Source: Frigoribacterium sp. ACAM 257 (GTDB lineage Bacteria > Actinomycetota > Actinomycetes > Actinomycetales > Microbacteriaceae). Taken from it: a stretch of DNA of 64,000 nucleotides. A model generated the notes under the pieces. The model saw only the letters and a list, made by a program, of their open reading frames with translations, ran no database searches and had not been told where the DNA came from. Positions 1-8,627 of this stretch are shown in pieces. Within the stretch, counting starts at the first letter, position 1, and every line of letters starts with the position of its first letter. The stretch covers positions 62,001 to 126,000 of the forward strand of contig NZ_VOLO01000001.1 of the NCBI RefSeq assembly GCF_007954365.1, given 5' to 3'. The translations under genes and the position numbers were made by a program.

Positions 1-91
1 GGGTGGGCGCTGACCCGCCGCGGACGACAGGAACCCGCCGAACCCACCACACAGAGCAGAACTGGACCCGAAGGAGGCGGTGGCCGCGTCC

Positions 92-2227
92 CTAGGAGCC
101 AGCTCGGCCGGCCTCGCCCGCCCCGCCCGCCCCGCGGGCACCGCCGGCCTCAGCGGCAGCGCCGTCGCCCGCGTCGCCGCACGCGCACGCGCGCGACGTC
201 GCGGCCCACACGGCGACCGCCGCGGCCGCCGCCCACGCCTGCGGCCGGCACGACGCCGGGTACGGCACCGGCGCGGGCACGTCGGCCGCGGCGTCGCCCC
301 CGTGCAGCTCGGGCATGCGGTAGCCGAACCACGGCGCCGCGGCGAGCAGCCCCTCGGACAGCAGCCGCGCCTCCTCGTGGTGGTGGGTCGCGGCGAGGCC
401 GGCGATCGCGACGGCGGTGTCGTGGGTCCACACGGTGCCGAGGTGGTAGCCGAGGGGCCAGAAGCCGGCCGCGTCCGAGCTGAGCGTGCGGAGGCCGAAG
501 CCGCTCGCGAGCTCGGGGCCGACGAGGCGGGCGGCGACCAGCGCCTCCTCGTCGGCGTCGAGCAGTCCGGTGCCGAGCAGGTGGCCGATGTTGCTCGTGA
601 CCGTGTCGACGGCGCGCTTGTCGGCGTCGAGGGCGACGGCAGGGAACCGGCCGCGCGCATCGGTGACCCAGAACCGCTCGCGGAACGCCGTCCGCAGCCG
701 GTCGGCCCAGCCGCGCCACTCGTCGGCCCCCGGCCGGTCGAACGCGTCGAGCAGGTCGGCACCGTGCACCGCGGCCTCGTGCGCGTACGCCTGCACCTCG
801 CAGAGCGCGATGGGGCCGTCGGCGAGTCGTCCGTCGCTCCACTGGACGCTGTCGCCGGAGTCCTTCCAGCCCTGGTTCGAGAGGCCGTGGCCGGTCTCGT
901 CGACGTACTCGAGCAGCCCGTCGCCGTCGCTGTCGCCGTGGTCGCGCATCCAGGCGAGCGCCGCCTCGAGGTGCGGCAGCAGCGACCGCACCTCGTCGTC
1001 CGGCAGGCCGGCCCGCCAGGCGTCGTGCAGCAGGCAGACCCACAGCGCCGTCGCGTCGACCGTGCCGTAGTAGAGGGGAGCGAGCGTCACGCCCTCGCCG
1101 TGGATCTCGAGCGGCCGCTGGCGGAGCTCGTGCATGATCTTGCCGGGCTGCTCGGCGCTCGCCGCGACCTCCCGCGTGCCCTGCAGGCCGGCGAGCACGC
1201 GCAGGGTGCCGGCGGCGATGCCCCGGCCGGTGCCGAGGTCCGGGTCGAGCGGCAGGGCGAGGCGCGCGGCCCAGAGCGAGTCGCGGCCGAAGAGGGTGAA
1301 GAACCAGGGTGCCCCGGCGGCGAAGAACACGTCGTCGGGGCGCTCGATCGTGGTCATGCGCAGGGCCGACAGGTCGCCGAGCGCCTGGTCGAGCCAGCGG
1401 GCCAGACGGTCGTCGTGCGGCGCAGGGTCGAGCGCGCCCCAGCGCTGGTCGCCCTCGACGCCGGACACGACCGCGCCGTCGAGCACCGTCGCGAGCTCGA
1501 GCCCGGCCGAGGCGGCACCCCGGGCCGGCACGCGCAGGTGCCAGGTCAGCCGCAGCTCGTCCCTCTCGGCCTGCACCGCGCCTCCGTCGTCCCCGCCTGC
1601 CGCGCCCCCTGCGTCGGCACCGCCCGCCGCGCCGGTCAGCGTCAGCGTCGTCACGGCATCGCCGCCCGACCAGGAGGCGCGCGCCCCGTCGACCTGCAGG
1701 TCGCGCGGCGGCACGGCCGGCAGCCCCGCCTTGACCTCGTCCATCGACGACGCGTCGGGCCGCACGGCCACGGTCAGCACGACGTCGAGCTCGCGAGCCA
1801 GGCGCGAGGTCACCGTCAGCGTCTCCCGGACCCCGCGGGTGCCGACCTCGCGCAGCAGCGACAGCCGCACGTCGGGGTCGGCCCCGTGGTCGTCGAGGCC
1901 GCGCAGCAGCGACTCGAACCGGATCGAGGAGGCGCCGAGCGGCACCGCCGCGATGGTCTCGACCCTGCTGCCCCCGACCTCGACCCGGTGCCCGCGCAGC
2001 ACGCGGGTGTCGCCGGCCCAGACGCCGTGGATCGCGGCGGCGCCCATCGCGCCGGTGGCGTCGGACCAGGCCTGTGCGGGCGCCTTGAGCACGACGGTCT
2101 CGGCGGCGAGGAACGGCTGGAGCGGCCCGGCCGCCGAGGCCGCCGAGGCTGACGTGGCGGCGGCGGCGGCGGCTGCGGCGTCTGCAGCGGCGGCGGCGGT
2201 CGTGGGTCGTGACGTGGTGTCGGTCAT
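92..2227 (-). CDS. Glycogen debranching enzyme-like amylo-alpha-1,6-glucosidase
   Basis: This 711-residue protein has the layout of bacterial glycogen-debranching-type proteins: an N-terminal beta-rich domain (about 35-270) and a C-terminal (alpha/alpha)6-barrel glucosidase domain (about 290-690). Visible family motifs are GRDS at 314-317 and NQGWKDSGDS at 451-460, the latter probably carrying the acidic active-site residues. The first 34 residues are an Ala-rich low-complexity tail. The gene follows the sugar permease genes by 94 bases on the same strand, which suggests that it trims the imported oligosaccharide in the cytoplasm. The exact substrate cannot be told from sequence; trehalase-like relatives act on several alpha-glucosides. 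Confidence 0.85.
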   Translation of the reverse strand: MTDTTSRPTTAAAAADAAAAAAAATSASAASAAGPLQPFLAAETVVLKAPAQAWSDATGAMGAAAIHGVWAGDTRVLRGHRVEVGGSRVETIAAVPLGASSIRFESLLRGLDDHGADPDVRLSLLREVGTRGVRETLTVTSRLARELDVVLTVAVRPDASSMDEVKAGLPAVPPRDLQVDGARASWSGGDAVTTLTLTGAAGGADAGGAAGGDDGGAVQAERDELRLTWHLRVPARGAASAGLELATVLDGAVVSGVEGDQRWGALDPAPHDDRLARWLDQALGDLSALRMTTIERPDDVFFAAGAPWFFTLFGRDSLWAARLALPLDPDLGTGRGIAAGTLRVLAGLQGTREVAASAEQPGKIMHELRQRPLEIHGEGVTLAPLYYGTVDATALWVCLLHDAWRAGLPDDEVRSLLPHLEAALAWMRDHGDSDGDGLLEYVDETGHGLSNQGWKDSGDSVQWSDGRLADGPIALCEVQAYAHEAAVHGADLLDAFDRPGADEWRGWADRLRTAFRERFWVTDARGRFPAVALDADKRAVDTVTSNIGHLLGTGLLDADEEALVAARLVGPELASGFGLRTLSSDAAGFWPLGYHLGTVWTHDTAVAIAGLAATHHHEEARLLSEGLLAAAPWFGYRMPELHGGDAAADVPAPVPYPASCRPQAWAAAAAVAVWAATSRACACGDAGDGAAAEAGGARGAGGAGEAGRAGS

Positions 2228-2321
2228 GACGAGAGTGGTCCTTGCGCTGGGGGCGTGCGGGGGAGGTGCTGCGGGCGTGGGCGGGACCGAGCCGGCCCCG
2301 GTGGGGGGCCGGCTCCGGACC

Positions 2322-3257
2322 TCACTCCTTCACGGCCCCGTCGCTGCTGTTCATGATCTGGCGCTGGAACACGAAGAAGATCACGGCCACGGGGATGGTC
2401 ATCACGACCGCCGCCGCGAGCTTCACCGGGTACTGGCTGCCCTGGCTGAGCTGTCCGGAGGCGAGCCCCGCGACGCCCTTCGTGAGGGTGGTCAGCTCGG
2501 GCGACTGGGTCGAGATGATGAAGTGCGAGAGCTCGTTCCACGACCCCTGGAACGACAGGATGATGATCGTGATCAGCGCGGGCCGGGCCATCGGCAGCAC
2601 GATCGACCAGAACACGCGGAAGGTGCCGGCGCCGTCGATGCGGGCCTGCTCCTCGACGCTCGGCGGGATCGACTCGAAGAAGTTCTTCATGATGAACACC
2701 CCGGCCGCGTCGACGAGCAGCGGGATGATCATGCCGGCGTACGAGTCGTAGATGCCGAGCTGGTTGATCACCAGGAACTTCGGGATCAGCAGCACCACGC
2801 TCGGCACCGCCATCACGCCGATCAGCGCGGCGAAGACGACGCCCCGCCCGCGGAACCGCAGCCGGGCCAGCGCGTAGCCCGCGAGCGAGTCGAAGAACAC
2901 CCGGCCGGCGGTGACGAACACCGCCACGATCGCGCTGTTCGTCGCCCAGGTCGGGAAGTCGCTGTTGACGAAGAGCGTCTGGAACGCGGCCGTGGTCCAG
3001 GTCGCGGGCACCAGCGAGAGCGGGTCGGCCGCGGCGTCCGCGTCGGTCTTGAACGACGTCGCGACGCTCACCAGGAACGGCACGATGTACACGAGCGCCA
3101 GCGCGACCAGCGCCGCGTAGAGCACCGACGACGACACCGTCGAGGAGGTGCGGCGCGGCGGCCGAGGCCCCCTGCGGTCCGCAGCAGACGACGACGGGGG
3201 AGGCCCGGCGGTTCGGCCCGTGCCGACCAGGTCGGTGACGGGGGCAGTGGCGGTCAT
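2322..3257 (-). CDS. Carbohydrate ABC transporter permease, MalG type
   Basis: The 311-residue protein has six predicted membrane segments and the cytoplasmic EAA loop (EEQARIDGAG) of binding-protein-dependent permeases, so it should form one half of the membrane channel of a sugar importer. The first 40 residues are a Ser/Pro/Arg-rich cytoplasmic tail. Its ATG overlaps the stop of the upstream permease gene (ATGA), so the two are translationally coupled. No ATP-binding subunit lies nearby; importers of this class in actinobacteria often share an ATPase encoded elsewhere. Confidence 0.93.
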   Translation of the reverse strand: MTATAPVTDLVGTGRTAGPPPSSSAADRRGPRPPRRTSSTVSSSVLYAALVALALVYIVPFLVSVATSFKTDADAAADPLSLVPATWTTAAFQTLFVNSDFPTWATNSAIVAVFVTAGRVFFDSLAGYALARLRFRGRGVVFAALIGVMAVPSVVLLIPKFLVINQLGIYDSYAGMIIPLLVDAAGVFIMKNFFESIPPSVEEQARIDGAGTFRVFWSIVLPMARPALITIIILSFQGSWNELSHFIISTQSPELTTLTKGVAGLASGQLSQGSQYPVKLAAAVVMTIPVAVIFFVFQRQIMNSSDGAVKE

Positions 3258-4363
3258 CGGCGCGCCTCCTTCTGCTTCGTGGCCGTCGGTTCGTACAGCG
3301 ACATGCGTCGTCGGGAGACCGGCCGCTCGCGCAGCACCGCGCGCTGCACGATCGTGAGCACGACGATGATCGCGAAGAGCACGAACGCGATGGCCGCGCC
3401 GCGGCCCCAGTCCTGCCCGGCGAAGGCCGACGTGTACGAGAGGTACGAGGGCGTCAGCGTCGTCTTGGCCGGACCGCCCTGCGTGCCCGTGTAGATCTGG
3501 TCGAAGACCTGCCAGGTGCCGATCAGGCCGAGCGTCAGCACGGTGAACAGCGTCGGCCGCAGCTGCGGCAGGGTGACGCGCCAGAAGCGCTGCCAGGCGT
3601 TCGCGCCGTCCATCATCGCCGCCTCCTGCACGTCGCCGCCGAGGTTCTGCAGCGCCGCGATGAACAGCAGCATGAAGGTGCCGCTGGTGGTGAAGACGGC
3701 CATCAGCACGAAGGCGCTCATGGCGACGGAGGGGCCGGCGAACCAGTCCCACCAGCTCACGCCGAGCAGGTCGTGGTCGGTGAGGAACGCCGGGCCCGTG
3801 ATGCCCACGGCGCCGAGGGCGTTGTGGACGACGCCGCTCGGGTCCTGGAACCACGCGGGCCCCTCGATCCCGAGCCACGACAGGGCGCGGTTCACGGCGC
3901 CGGTCTGGGTGAAGAGGAACAGCCAGACGACGGTGATGGCGACCGAGCTCGTCACCGACGGGAAGTAGAAGGCGGTGCGGAAGAAGCCCCGGCCGCGCAG
4001 CACCTGCCGGTTGACCAGCACCGCGAGGAACAGCGACACCGCGGTCTGGATCGGGACGACGAAGACGACGTACCAGGCGTTGTTGCGCAGCGAGATGCCG
4101 AAGTCGCGGGCCGCCAGCCCGCCTCCGTTCACGAGGTCGTCGTAGTTCTGCAGGCCGACGAAGCCGACGGAGGAGCTGAAGGGCGAGCCGCGACCGCTCC
4201 AGTCGGAGACGCTGACCCACAGGGCCATCACCATCGGCACGAGCAGGAACAGCCCGAGGATCACGATGGTCGGGGTGACGAAGAGCCAGCCCGAGGTGGC
4301 CTCGCCCCGCGAGGCGGTGCCGGGGCGGGCCCTGCGTCCGACGCGGGGCGAGACGGTGCTCAC
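3254..4363 (-). CDS. Carbohydrate ABC transporter permease, MalF type
   Basis: The 369-residue integral membrane protein carries an EAA loop (EAAMMDGANA) and the membrane pattern of MalF/UgpA-type permeases. It should pair with the downstream MalG-type protein. I place the start at a GTG overlapping the TGA of the binding-protein gene (GTGA); starts further upstream would run through the binding-protein gene in another frame. The periplasm-facing loop between the early membrane segments is longer than usual and contains two Gly/Pro/Trp-rich stretches. Confidence 0.92.
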   Translation of the reverse strand: MSTVSPRVGRRARPGTASRGEATSGWLFVTPTIVILGLFLLVPMVMALWVSVSDWSGRGSPFSSSVGFVGLQNYDDLVNGGGLAARDFGISLRNNAWYVVFVVPIQTAVSLFLAVLVNRQVLRGRGFFRTAFYFPSVTSSVAITVVWLFLFTQTGAVNRALSWLGIEGPAWFQDPSGVVHNALGAVGITGPAFLTDHDLLGVSWWDWFAGPSVAMSAFVLMAVFTTSGTFMLLFIAALQNLGGDVQEAAMMDGANAWQRFWRVTLPQLRPTLFTVLTLGLIGTWQVFDQIYTGTQGGPAKTTLTPSYLSYTSAFAGQDWGRGAAIAFVLFAIIVVLTIVQRAVLRERPVSRRRMSLYEPTATKQKEARR

Positions 4364-5619
4364 GGCAGGATCGCCGCGTAGTTCGACTGGAACGACTCGA
4401 GCAGGTCGGCCGGCTCGGCCGAGCTGAGGCCCTCGAGCTGCGAGTTGAAGTCGGCGATCACGTCGGCCGCGCCCTGCTGCGTCGGCACGCCGACGGCGAA
4501 GTCGGCCGAGTCGAGGAACGCGGCGGAGTCGGGGTTGTCCGTCTTCCACTGGTCGGCGGCCGACTGCACGCTCGGCATCACGCCGAACGCGTCGGCGAAG
4601 GCGAGCTGCTGGTCGGTGCTGACGAGCTGCTCGACGAGCTCGAGCGCGGCCTGCTGGTTGGGGCTGTCCGCGGCGATGCCCCAGCAGTTGGTGAACTGCA
4701 GGGTGCCCTGGCCACCGGGGCCGGCGGGCATCTCGGCGACGCGGTAGTCGACGTCGGGGTAGTCGGCGTTCATCGCGCCGGCGATCCAGTTGCCCTCGAC
4801 CGTCATCGCGGCCTTGCCGGTGCCGAAGGCCTCGCCGCCCCAGCCGGCGCCGAGGTCGGCGGCGAACGCGGCGTTCCCGCTCGTGATGAGGTCCTTCACG
4901 TAGGTCAGGCCCTCGACGTTCTCGTCGGAGTCGACCGTCGCCTCCGTGCCGTCCTCGTTCGTCAGCGAGCCGCCGGCCTCGGCCATGAAGGCGCCGACCC
5001 TGGCGTACTCGGCCCCGAAGGCGAGGCCGACGTGGTCGGGAGTGGTGAGCTTCGCGGCGACGTCGGACAGGCCGTCCCAGTCGGTGGGCACGTCTGCGTC
5101 GGTGAGGCCCGCCTCCTGCCACATCTGCTCGTTGATCACGAGGCCGAGGGTCGAGAAGTCCTTGGGGGCGCACCAGAACTGGTCGTCGTAGGTGAAGCTG
5201 TCGACGAGCGTGGGGAAGAAGTCGTCGGTCTCGCTGAGCTGGTCGCCGTACGCGAGCAGGCTGCCGTTCTCGGCGAAGCCGGCGAGGGCGTCGGTCGAGA
5301 GGTAGAAGACGTCGGCGGGCGAGCCGGAGGCGAAGCCCTGGCTGAGCTGCTGCGGCAGGTCGCTGGCGACGCTCACCTCGGCGTCGGTGCCGCTGTCGCC
5401 CGACCAGCTCGCGACGGCGTCGCGGACGGCGGCGGCCTCGGCGTCGCCGCTCGAGGCGATCAGCACGGTGAGCGAGTCGTCGCTCGAGGTGAGGGCGCCG
5501 TCGGAGCTCGCGCCGTCGCCGCCTCCCTCGCTGAAGCCGGAGCCGCACGCGGTGAGCGCGAGCCCGGTCACGGTGGCGATGGCGCCGAAGGCCATCAGGC
5601 GGCGGATGCGTCGTTGCAC
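4360..5619 (-). CDS. Sugar ABC transporter substrate-binding lipoprotein
   Basis: The 419-residue protein begins with a basic n-region, a hydrophobic segment and a lipobox (LTAC, Cys25), so it should be lipid-anchored outside the membrane. The rest matches extracellular solute-binding protein family 1, which includes maltose and oligosaccharide binders. A GAGGAGA ribosome site lies 5 bases before the GTG start. It is the first gene of the importer operon and is expressed from the promoter at 5697-5726, next to a LacI-type operator. The ligand is unknown; the debranching enzyme downstream favours an alpha-glucan oligomer. Confidence 0.93.
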   Translation of the reverse strand: MQRRIRRLMAFGAIATVTGLALTACGSGFSEGGGDGASSDGALTSSDDSLTVLIASSGDAEAAAVRDAVASWSGDSGTDAEVSVASDLPQQLSQGFASGSPADVFYLSTDALAGFAENGSLLAYGDQLSETDDFFPTLVDSFTYDDQFWCAPKDFSTLGLVINEQMWQEAGLTDADVPTDWDGLSDVAAKLTTPDHVGLAFGAEYARVGAFMAEAGGSLTNEDGTEATVDSDENVEGLTYVKDLITSGNAAFAADLGAGWGGEAFGTGKAAMTVEGNWIAGAMNADYPDVDYRVAEMPAGPGGQGTLQFTNCWGIAADSPNQQAALELVEQLVSTDQQLAFADAFGVMPSVQSAADQWKTDNPDSAAFLDSADFAVGVPTQQGAADVIADFNSQLEGLSSAEPADLLESFQSNYAAILP

Positions 5620-5665
5620 GGTGTCTCCTCGTCGAGAACGGTCGTCCCGGTCGTCCTGTCGGTTC

Positions 5666-5686
5666 GGGTTTGAACGATCAAAACCG
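5666..5686. promoter_or_regulatory. LacI-type operator
   Basis: The core TTTGAACGATCAAA is a near-perfect inverted repeat with a central CG, the usual shape of LacI-family operators. It lies just downstream of the -10 box for the importer operon and about 125 bases before the divergent LacI gene, so it probably controls the importer and perhaps the regulator too. Confidence 0.7.
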
Positions 5687-5696
5687 GGTGGTCGCT

Positions 5697-5726
5697 AGAG
5701 TAGGCACCTGCTCGCGCGGCTGTCAA
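5697..5726 (-). promoter_or_regulatory. Promoter of the sugar importer operon
   Basis: Read on the minus strand, TTGACA (5726-5721) and TACTCT (5702-5697) are separated by 18 bases, a good housekeeping-type promoter. The predicted transcript start near 5690 falls directly before the LacI-type operator, which fits repression by blocking. Confidence 0.7.
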
Positions 5727-5808
5727 TCGAGACCGCGGCGGCGTGCGCTCCGCGGACGACGCGCCGCGACGACACGGGCTGACGACGACGAACGAGACGA
5801 GGTGGGCG

Positions 5809-6852
5809 GTGCCGAGTGTCGAGTCGCCGCGCCTGCCCACGGTCGTGGACGTCGCCAAGGAGGCGGGCGTCTCGCGCCAGACCGTCTCCAACGTGCTGAA
5901 CACGCCCGACATCGTCGCTCCCGCCACGCGCTCCCGGGTCGAGCAGGCGATCGCCTCGCTCGCCTACCGCCCACACGCCTCGGCGCGGCGTCTGCGGACC
6001 CGCAAGAGCTCGACGATCGGGGTGCGGCTCGACCCGGTCGCCAACGGCATCTCGGGGGCGGTGCTCGACCGGTTCCTGCACGCCCTGACCGAGCGGGCCG
6101 ACCAGCACGGCCTCCGCGTGCTGCTCTTCACCGCCAAGGACCCGCTCGACGAGGTCGCCCAGTTCCGCCGCCTCCTCGACGGGGCCGACGTCGACTCGTT
6201 CGTGCTCACGTCCACCTCGTACGACGACCCCCGCACCGACTGGCTGCTGCGTGCCGAGGCGGACTTCGTCTCGTTCGGCCGGCCGTGGGGCAGCGACGTG
6301 GCCGACCCGGCCCGGCGCTGGGTCGACGTCGACGGGCACCGCGGCGTCGCCGAGGCGACCCGCGCCCTGCTCGACGGGGGAGCGCGGCGCGTCGTGTTCC
6401 TCGGCTGGCCGTCGACCTCGGGCATCGGCACCGAGCGCCGGCAGGGCTGGCGCGACACGATGCTCGCCCACGGCGGGCTCGACCCCGCGGAGCTCGACGA
6501 GGTCGACCTGACCGTCGACGACCAGGTCTCGCTCGCCTCCGACCGGATCCGGCAGCTCGCCGCGACGCTGGCCGAGACCGGCCGCACGATCGACGCCGTC
6601 GTCTGCGCCAGCGACTCGCTCGCCCTCGGAGCGTTCATGGTGCTCGGCCGCTCCGTGCCCGTGGTCGGCTACGACGACACGCCCGTCGCTGCGGCGCTCG
6701 GCCTGTCGAGCGTGCACCAGCCCGTCGAGGAGGTGGCCCACGCCACCCTCGACCTCCTGCTGCACCAGGGTCCCGCGTCCCGTGTCGCGACGCCCGGCTC
6801 GGCCGCCGATCCGCGGCATCGCCTCCTCGTCCCCCGTCTGGTCCTCCGCTAG
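5809..6852 (+). CDS. LacI-family transcriptional regulator
   Basis: The 347-residue protein opens with a LacI helix-turn-helix (PTVVDVAKEAGVSRQTVSNV) and hinge, followed by a periplasmic-binding-protein-like effector domain. I choose the GTG at 5809 because it follows a GAGG ribosome site and places the HTH at the N terminus as in the family; an in-frame GTG at 5743 would add 22 unusual residues. It is divergent from the sugar importer and most likely represses it until the sugar or a breakdown product binds. Confidence 0.9.
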   Translation: MPSVESPRLPTVVDVAKEAGVSRQTVSNVLNTPDIVAPATRSRVEQAIASLAYRPHASARRLRTRKSSTIGVRLDPVANGISGAVLDRFLHALTERADQHGLRVLLFTAKDPLDEVAQFRRLLDGADVDSFVLTSTSYDDPRTDWLLRAEADFVSFGRPWGSDVADPARRWVDVDGHRGVAEATRALLDGGARRVVFLGWPSTSGIGTERRQGWRDTMLAHGGLDPAELDEVDLTVDDQVSLASDRIRQLAATLAETGRTIDAVVCASDSLALGAFMVLGRSVPVVGYDDTPVAAALGLSSVHQPVEEVAHATLDLLLHQGPASRVATPGSAADPRHRLLVPRLVLR

Positions 6853-7091
6853 CCTCCCGCCCCCGCCCCGCGTCGCTCCTCATTCAGGAAGATGAGTCCT
6901 GACCCGCGCAACTCGGGTCCGAACGGTCCTGATCCGTGCACAACTCAGGAGGCGCGGGCACGGTGTTCCTGAGAACGACCAGCTCGCAGGCGCAGCGGCG
7001 CGACAGCGCGGCACGGCAGAGCACCGCAGTCCGCGTCGGTGGCCACGCCGCGGCCCTGGACGTGACGCCCGCGACGTGCCAGGGTCGGCAC

Positions 7092-7307
7092 ATGATCTGG
7101 TGGGTGGCGCCGCTCGCCGCGGCAGCGGGGTTCGCGGGGCTGTGCGTCGTGCTGCGCGACGAGCAACGGCAACGGCGCGCGACGCGTGCAGCCCGAACGT
7201 CCGGGCAGGGGCAGGGGCAGGTCCAGGGGCAGCTGCAGGAGGCGCGGCGAGGGTCGTCGACCGCGGTCCGGCCCCCGAAGGGCCAGGCTGGGGAGGAGGC
7301 ATCGTGA
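7092..7307 (+). CDS. Small single-span membrane protein
   Basis: The 71-residue product starts with one hydrophobic segment (residues 2-19, beginning MIWWVAPLAAAAG) followed by a basic and then Gln/Gly-rich cytoplasmic tail. I do not recognise a family. A CAGGGT box six bases before the ATG could be the -10 of a leaderless transcript. The stop overlaps the GTG of the next small gene (GTGA), which suggests coupled synthesis of the two small proteins. Confidence 0.5.
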   Translation: MIWWVAPLAAAAGFAGLCVVLRDEQRQRRATRAARTSGQGQGQVQGQLQEARRGSSTAVRPPKGQAGEEAS

Positions 7308-7486
7308 CGAGTCCTGTGGGTCGGGGCCGCCGCCTCCTGCGCGTGCTCGGCGAGGTCGTGCGGGTGCTGCTGGTCGGCGTCCGGACGGCGCTCTCGGCGA
7401 TGGCCGTGCTCAGCAGCGACGGCGCGCAGAAACCGCACCCGGGCCCGATGCCGGACGTCGACAAGCGTCCCGAGTACCGGCCCTGA
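7304..7486 (+). CDS. Small basic amphipathic protein, unknown
   Basis: The 60-residue product begins with a GTG behind a strong GGAGGAGG site and overlaps the previous gene by four bases. It has a basic, hydrophobic-rich middle (RRLLRVLGEVVRVLLVGVR) that could lie on or in the membrane, and a Pro-rich tail. No family is recognised. The strong ribosome site and the overlap are the reasons for calling it. Confidence 0.45.
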   Translation: MTSPVGRGRRLLRVLGEVVRVLLVGVRTALSAMAVLSSDGAQKPHPGPMPDVDKRPEYRP

Positions 7487-7572
7487 GCCCGTCCTCTCTG
7501 CCGGATCCGAGTCCGGACCAGCGCCCGCAGCAGGCACTCGACGCGGGCGTGCGGGTCGGGCAGGATGACCGC

Positions 7573-7641
7573 ATGCGCACCAGGGGGACACTGCTCGTGA
7601 CCATGCTCTGCGAGAACTCGACCGTCGCGCCCGCACCGTGA
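7573..7641 (+). CDS. Possible 22-residue leader peptide before peptidase E-like gene
   Basis: A short frame (MRTRGTLLVTMLCENSTVAP, then AP) ends in a TGA that overlaps the GTG of the next gene as GTGA. A CAGGAT box six bases before its ATG resembles the -10 of a leaderless transcript, a pattern repeated elsewhere in the window. If translated it would couple ribosomes onto the peptidase gene. This may be chance, since only position supports it. Confidence 0.3.
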   Translation: MRTRGTLLVTMLCENSTVAPAP

Positions 7642-8363
7642 GGGGCAGGGTCCACCTCGGCGGCGGAGGCTCCGAGGTCGACGAGGCCGCACTGTGGGCC
7701 GAAGCGTTCCCGTCGGGTTCCCGGGTCGCGGTCTGGCCCTTCGCCCACCGCGTCGACGACGACCGTCGATCGGCCGGAGCCTGGGCGACCGAGGCGCTCC
7801 TCGCCGTGGGCGTGGCCGACGTCGACGTGTGGGTCACGACCGAGCGCGGCCCCGCCCGGCGAGGCCCCGGCCGGCGCGGCCTCGGCCAGCCCGACGTCCG
7901 TGGGCATCGCTCGCTCGACGGCGTCGACGTGGTCGCCGTCCTCGGCGGCAACACCTTCGACCTGCTGCACGCGCTGCGGGAGGCGGGCCTCCACGACCTG
8001 CTCCACGCGCACCTCCTCGGCGGCGGCTCGCTCTACGGCGGCAGCGCCGGCGCCGTGCTCGCGGGGGCCGACGTCGATCTCGCCCGTGTGGCCGACCCCG
8101 ACGACGTGGGCACGACCGACACGCGCGGCCTCGATCTCGTGCACGGCCACGACGTGCTGCCGCACTGGACCGACAGCCAGGAGGCGGTGGCCAGGAGGCA
8201 CGCGCGCGCGAGCGGCCGCCCGGTCCTCGCGATCCCGGAGCGCGGCGGGGTCGTCGTCGCCCCCGACGGAACGGCCCGGTCGGTCGGCCCGGACGACGCG
8301 CACGTCATCACCCTCGAGCGCACCGTCCGGCGGGCCGTCGGCGAGGCCTGGTCGCTGCGCTGA
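7638..8363 (+). CDS. Peptidase E / S51-family protein
   Basis: The 241-residue protein shows the class I amidotransferase-like fold of the S51 family. GGNTF at 103-107 and the nucleophile elbow GGSAGA, with Ser136, are the expected active-site motifs, as in dipeptidase E, which cleaves Asp-Xaa dipeptides. The segment VHLGGGGSEVDEA at the N terminus also fits the family and supports the GTG start. An Arg/Gly-rich insertion lies around 70-88. It probably works in the cytoplasm on short peptides; substrate preference is not evident. Confidence 0.82.
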   Translation: MRGRVHLGGGGSEVDEAALWAEAFPSGSRVAVWPFAHRVDDDRRSAGAWATEALLAVGVADVDVWVTTERGPARRGPGRRGLGQPDVRGHRSLDGVDVVAVLGGNTFDLLHALREAGLHDLLHAHLLGGGSLYGGSAGAVLAGADVDLARVADPDDVGTTDTRGLDLVHGHDVLPHWTDSQEAVARRHARASGRPVLAIPERGGVVVAPDGTARSVGPDDAHVITLERTVRRAVGEAWSLR

Positions 8364-8410
8364 GAGGTCGTCGCCGAGCGCTGCGCTCGCCCGAGGGACC
8401 CGCGGCGTCC

Positions 8411-8475
8411 GCACCCGCGGGAGCCGCGCAGACCCGCACTCGCGCCGACGGGTGCGCGCGGGTCCGAGGGGTGCG
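8411..8475. repeat. 65-bp stem-loop direct repeat, copy 1
   Basis: This segment and 9236-9300 are close direct copies, and each can fold back on itself (CCCGCGGG arm against CGCGCGGGT arm). The two copies flank one membrane-protein gene. Confidence 0.6.
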
Positions 8476-8627
8476 GCGACGCCCGGCGGCACGGGTCGCG
8501 GCATGCGCAGCGTGCACGCGCAGCCGAGGAGGCGGTCCTAGGCTGGCGGGATCAGCCCGGCACGCAGACGTCCGGGCCGCCGCCGCGGGGCAGGGCCCCC
8601 GACGGCGACGACCACGAGGGGGACATC

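Noticed and set aside
6875-6980. Cluster of TCAGG/CCTGA motifs after the LacI gene, similar to the 86-bp arms
   Set aside because: The arm GTCGA part and the 86-bp spacing are absent; several short hairpins are possible but not this family.
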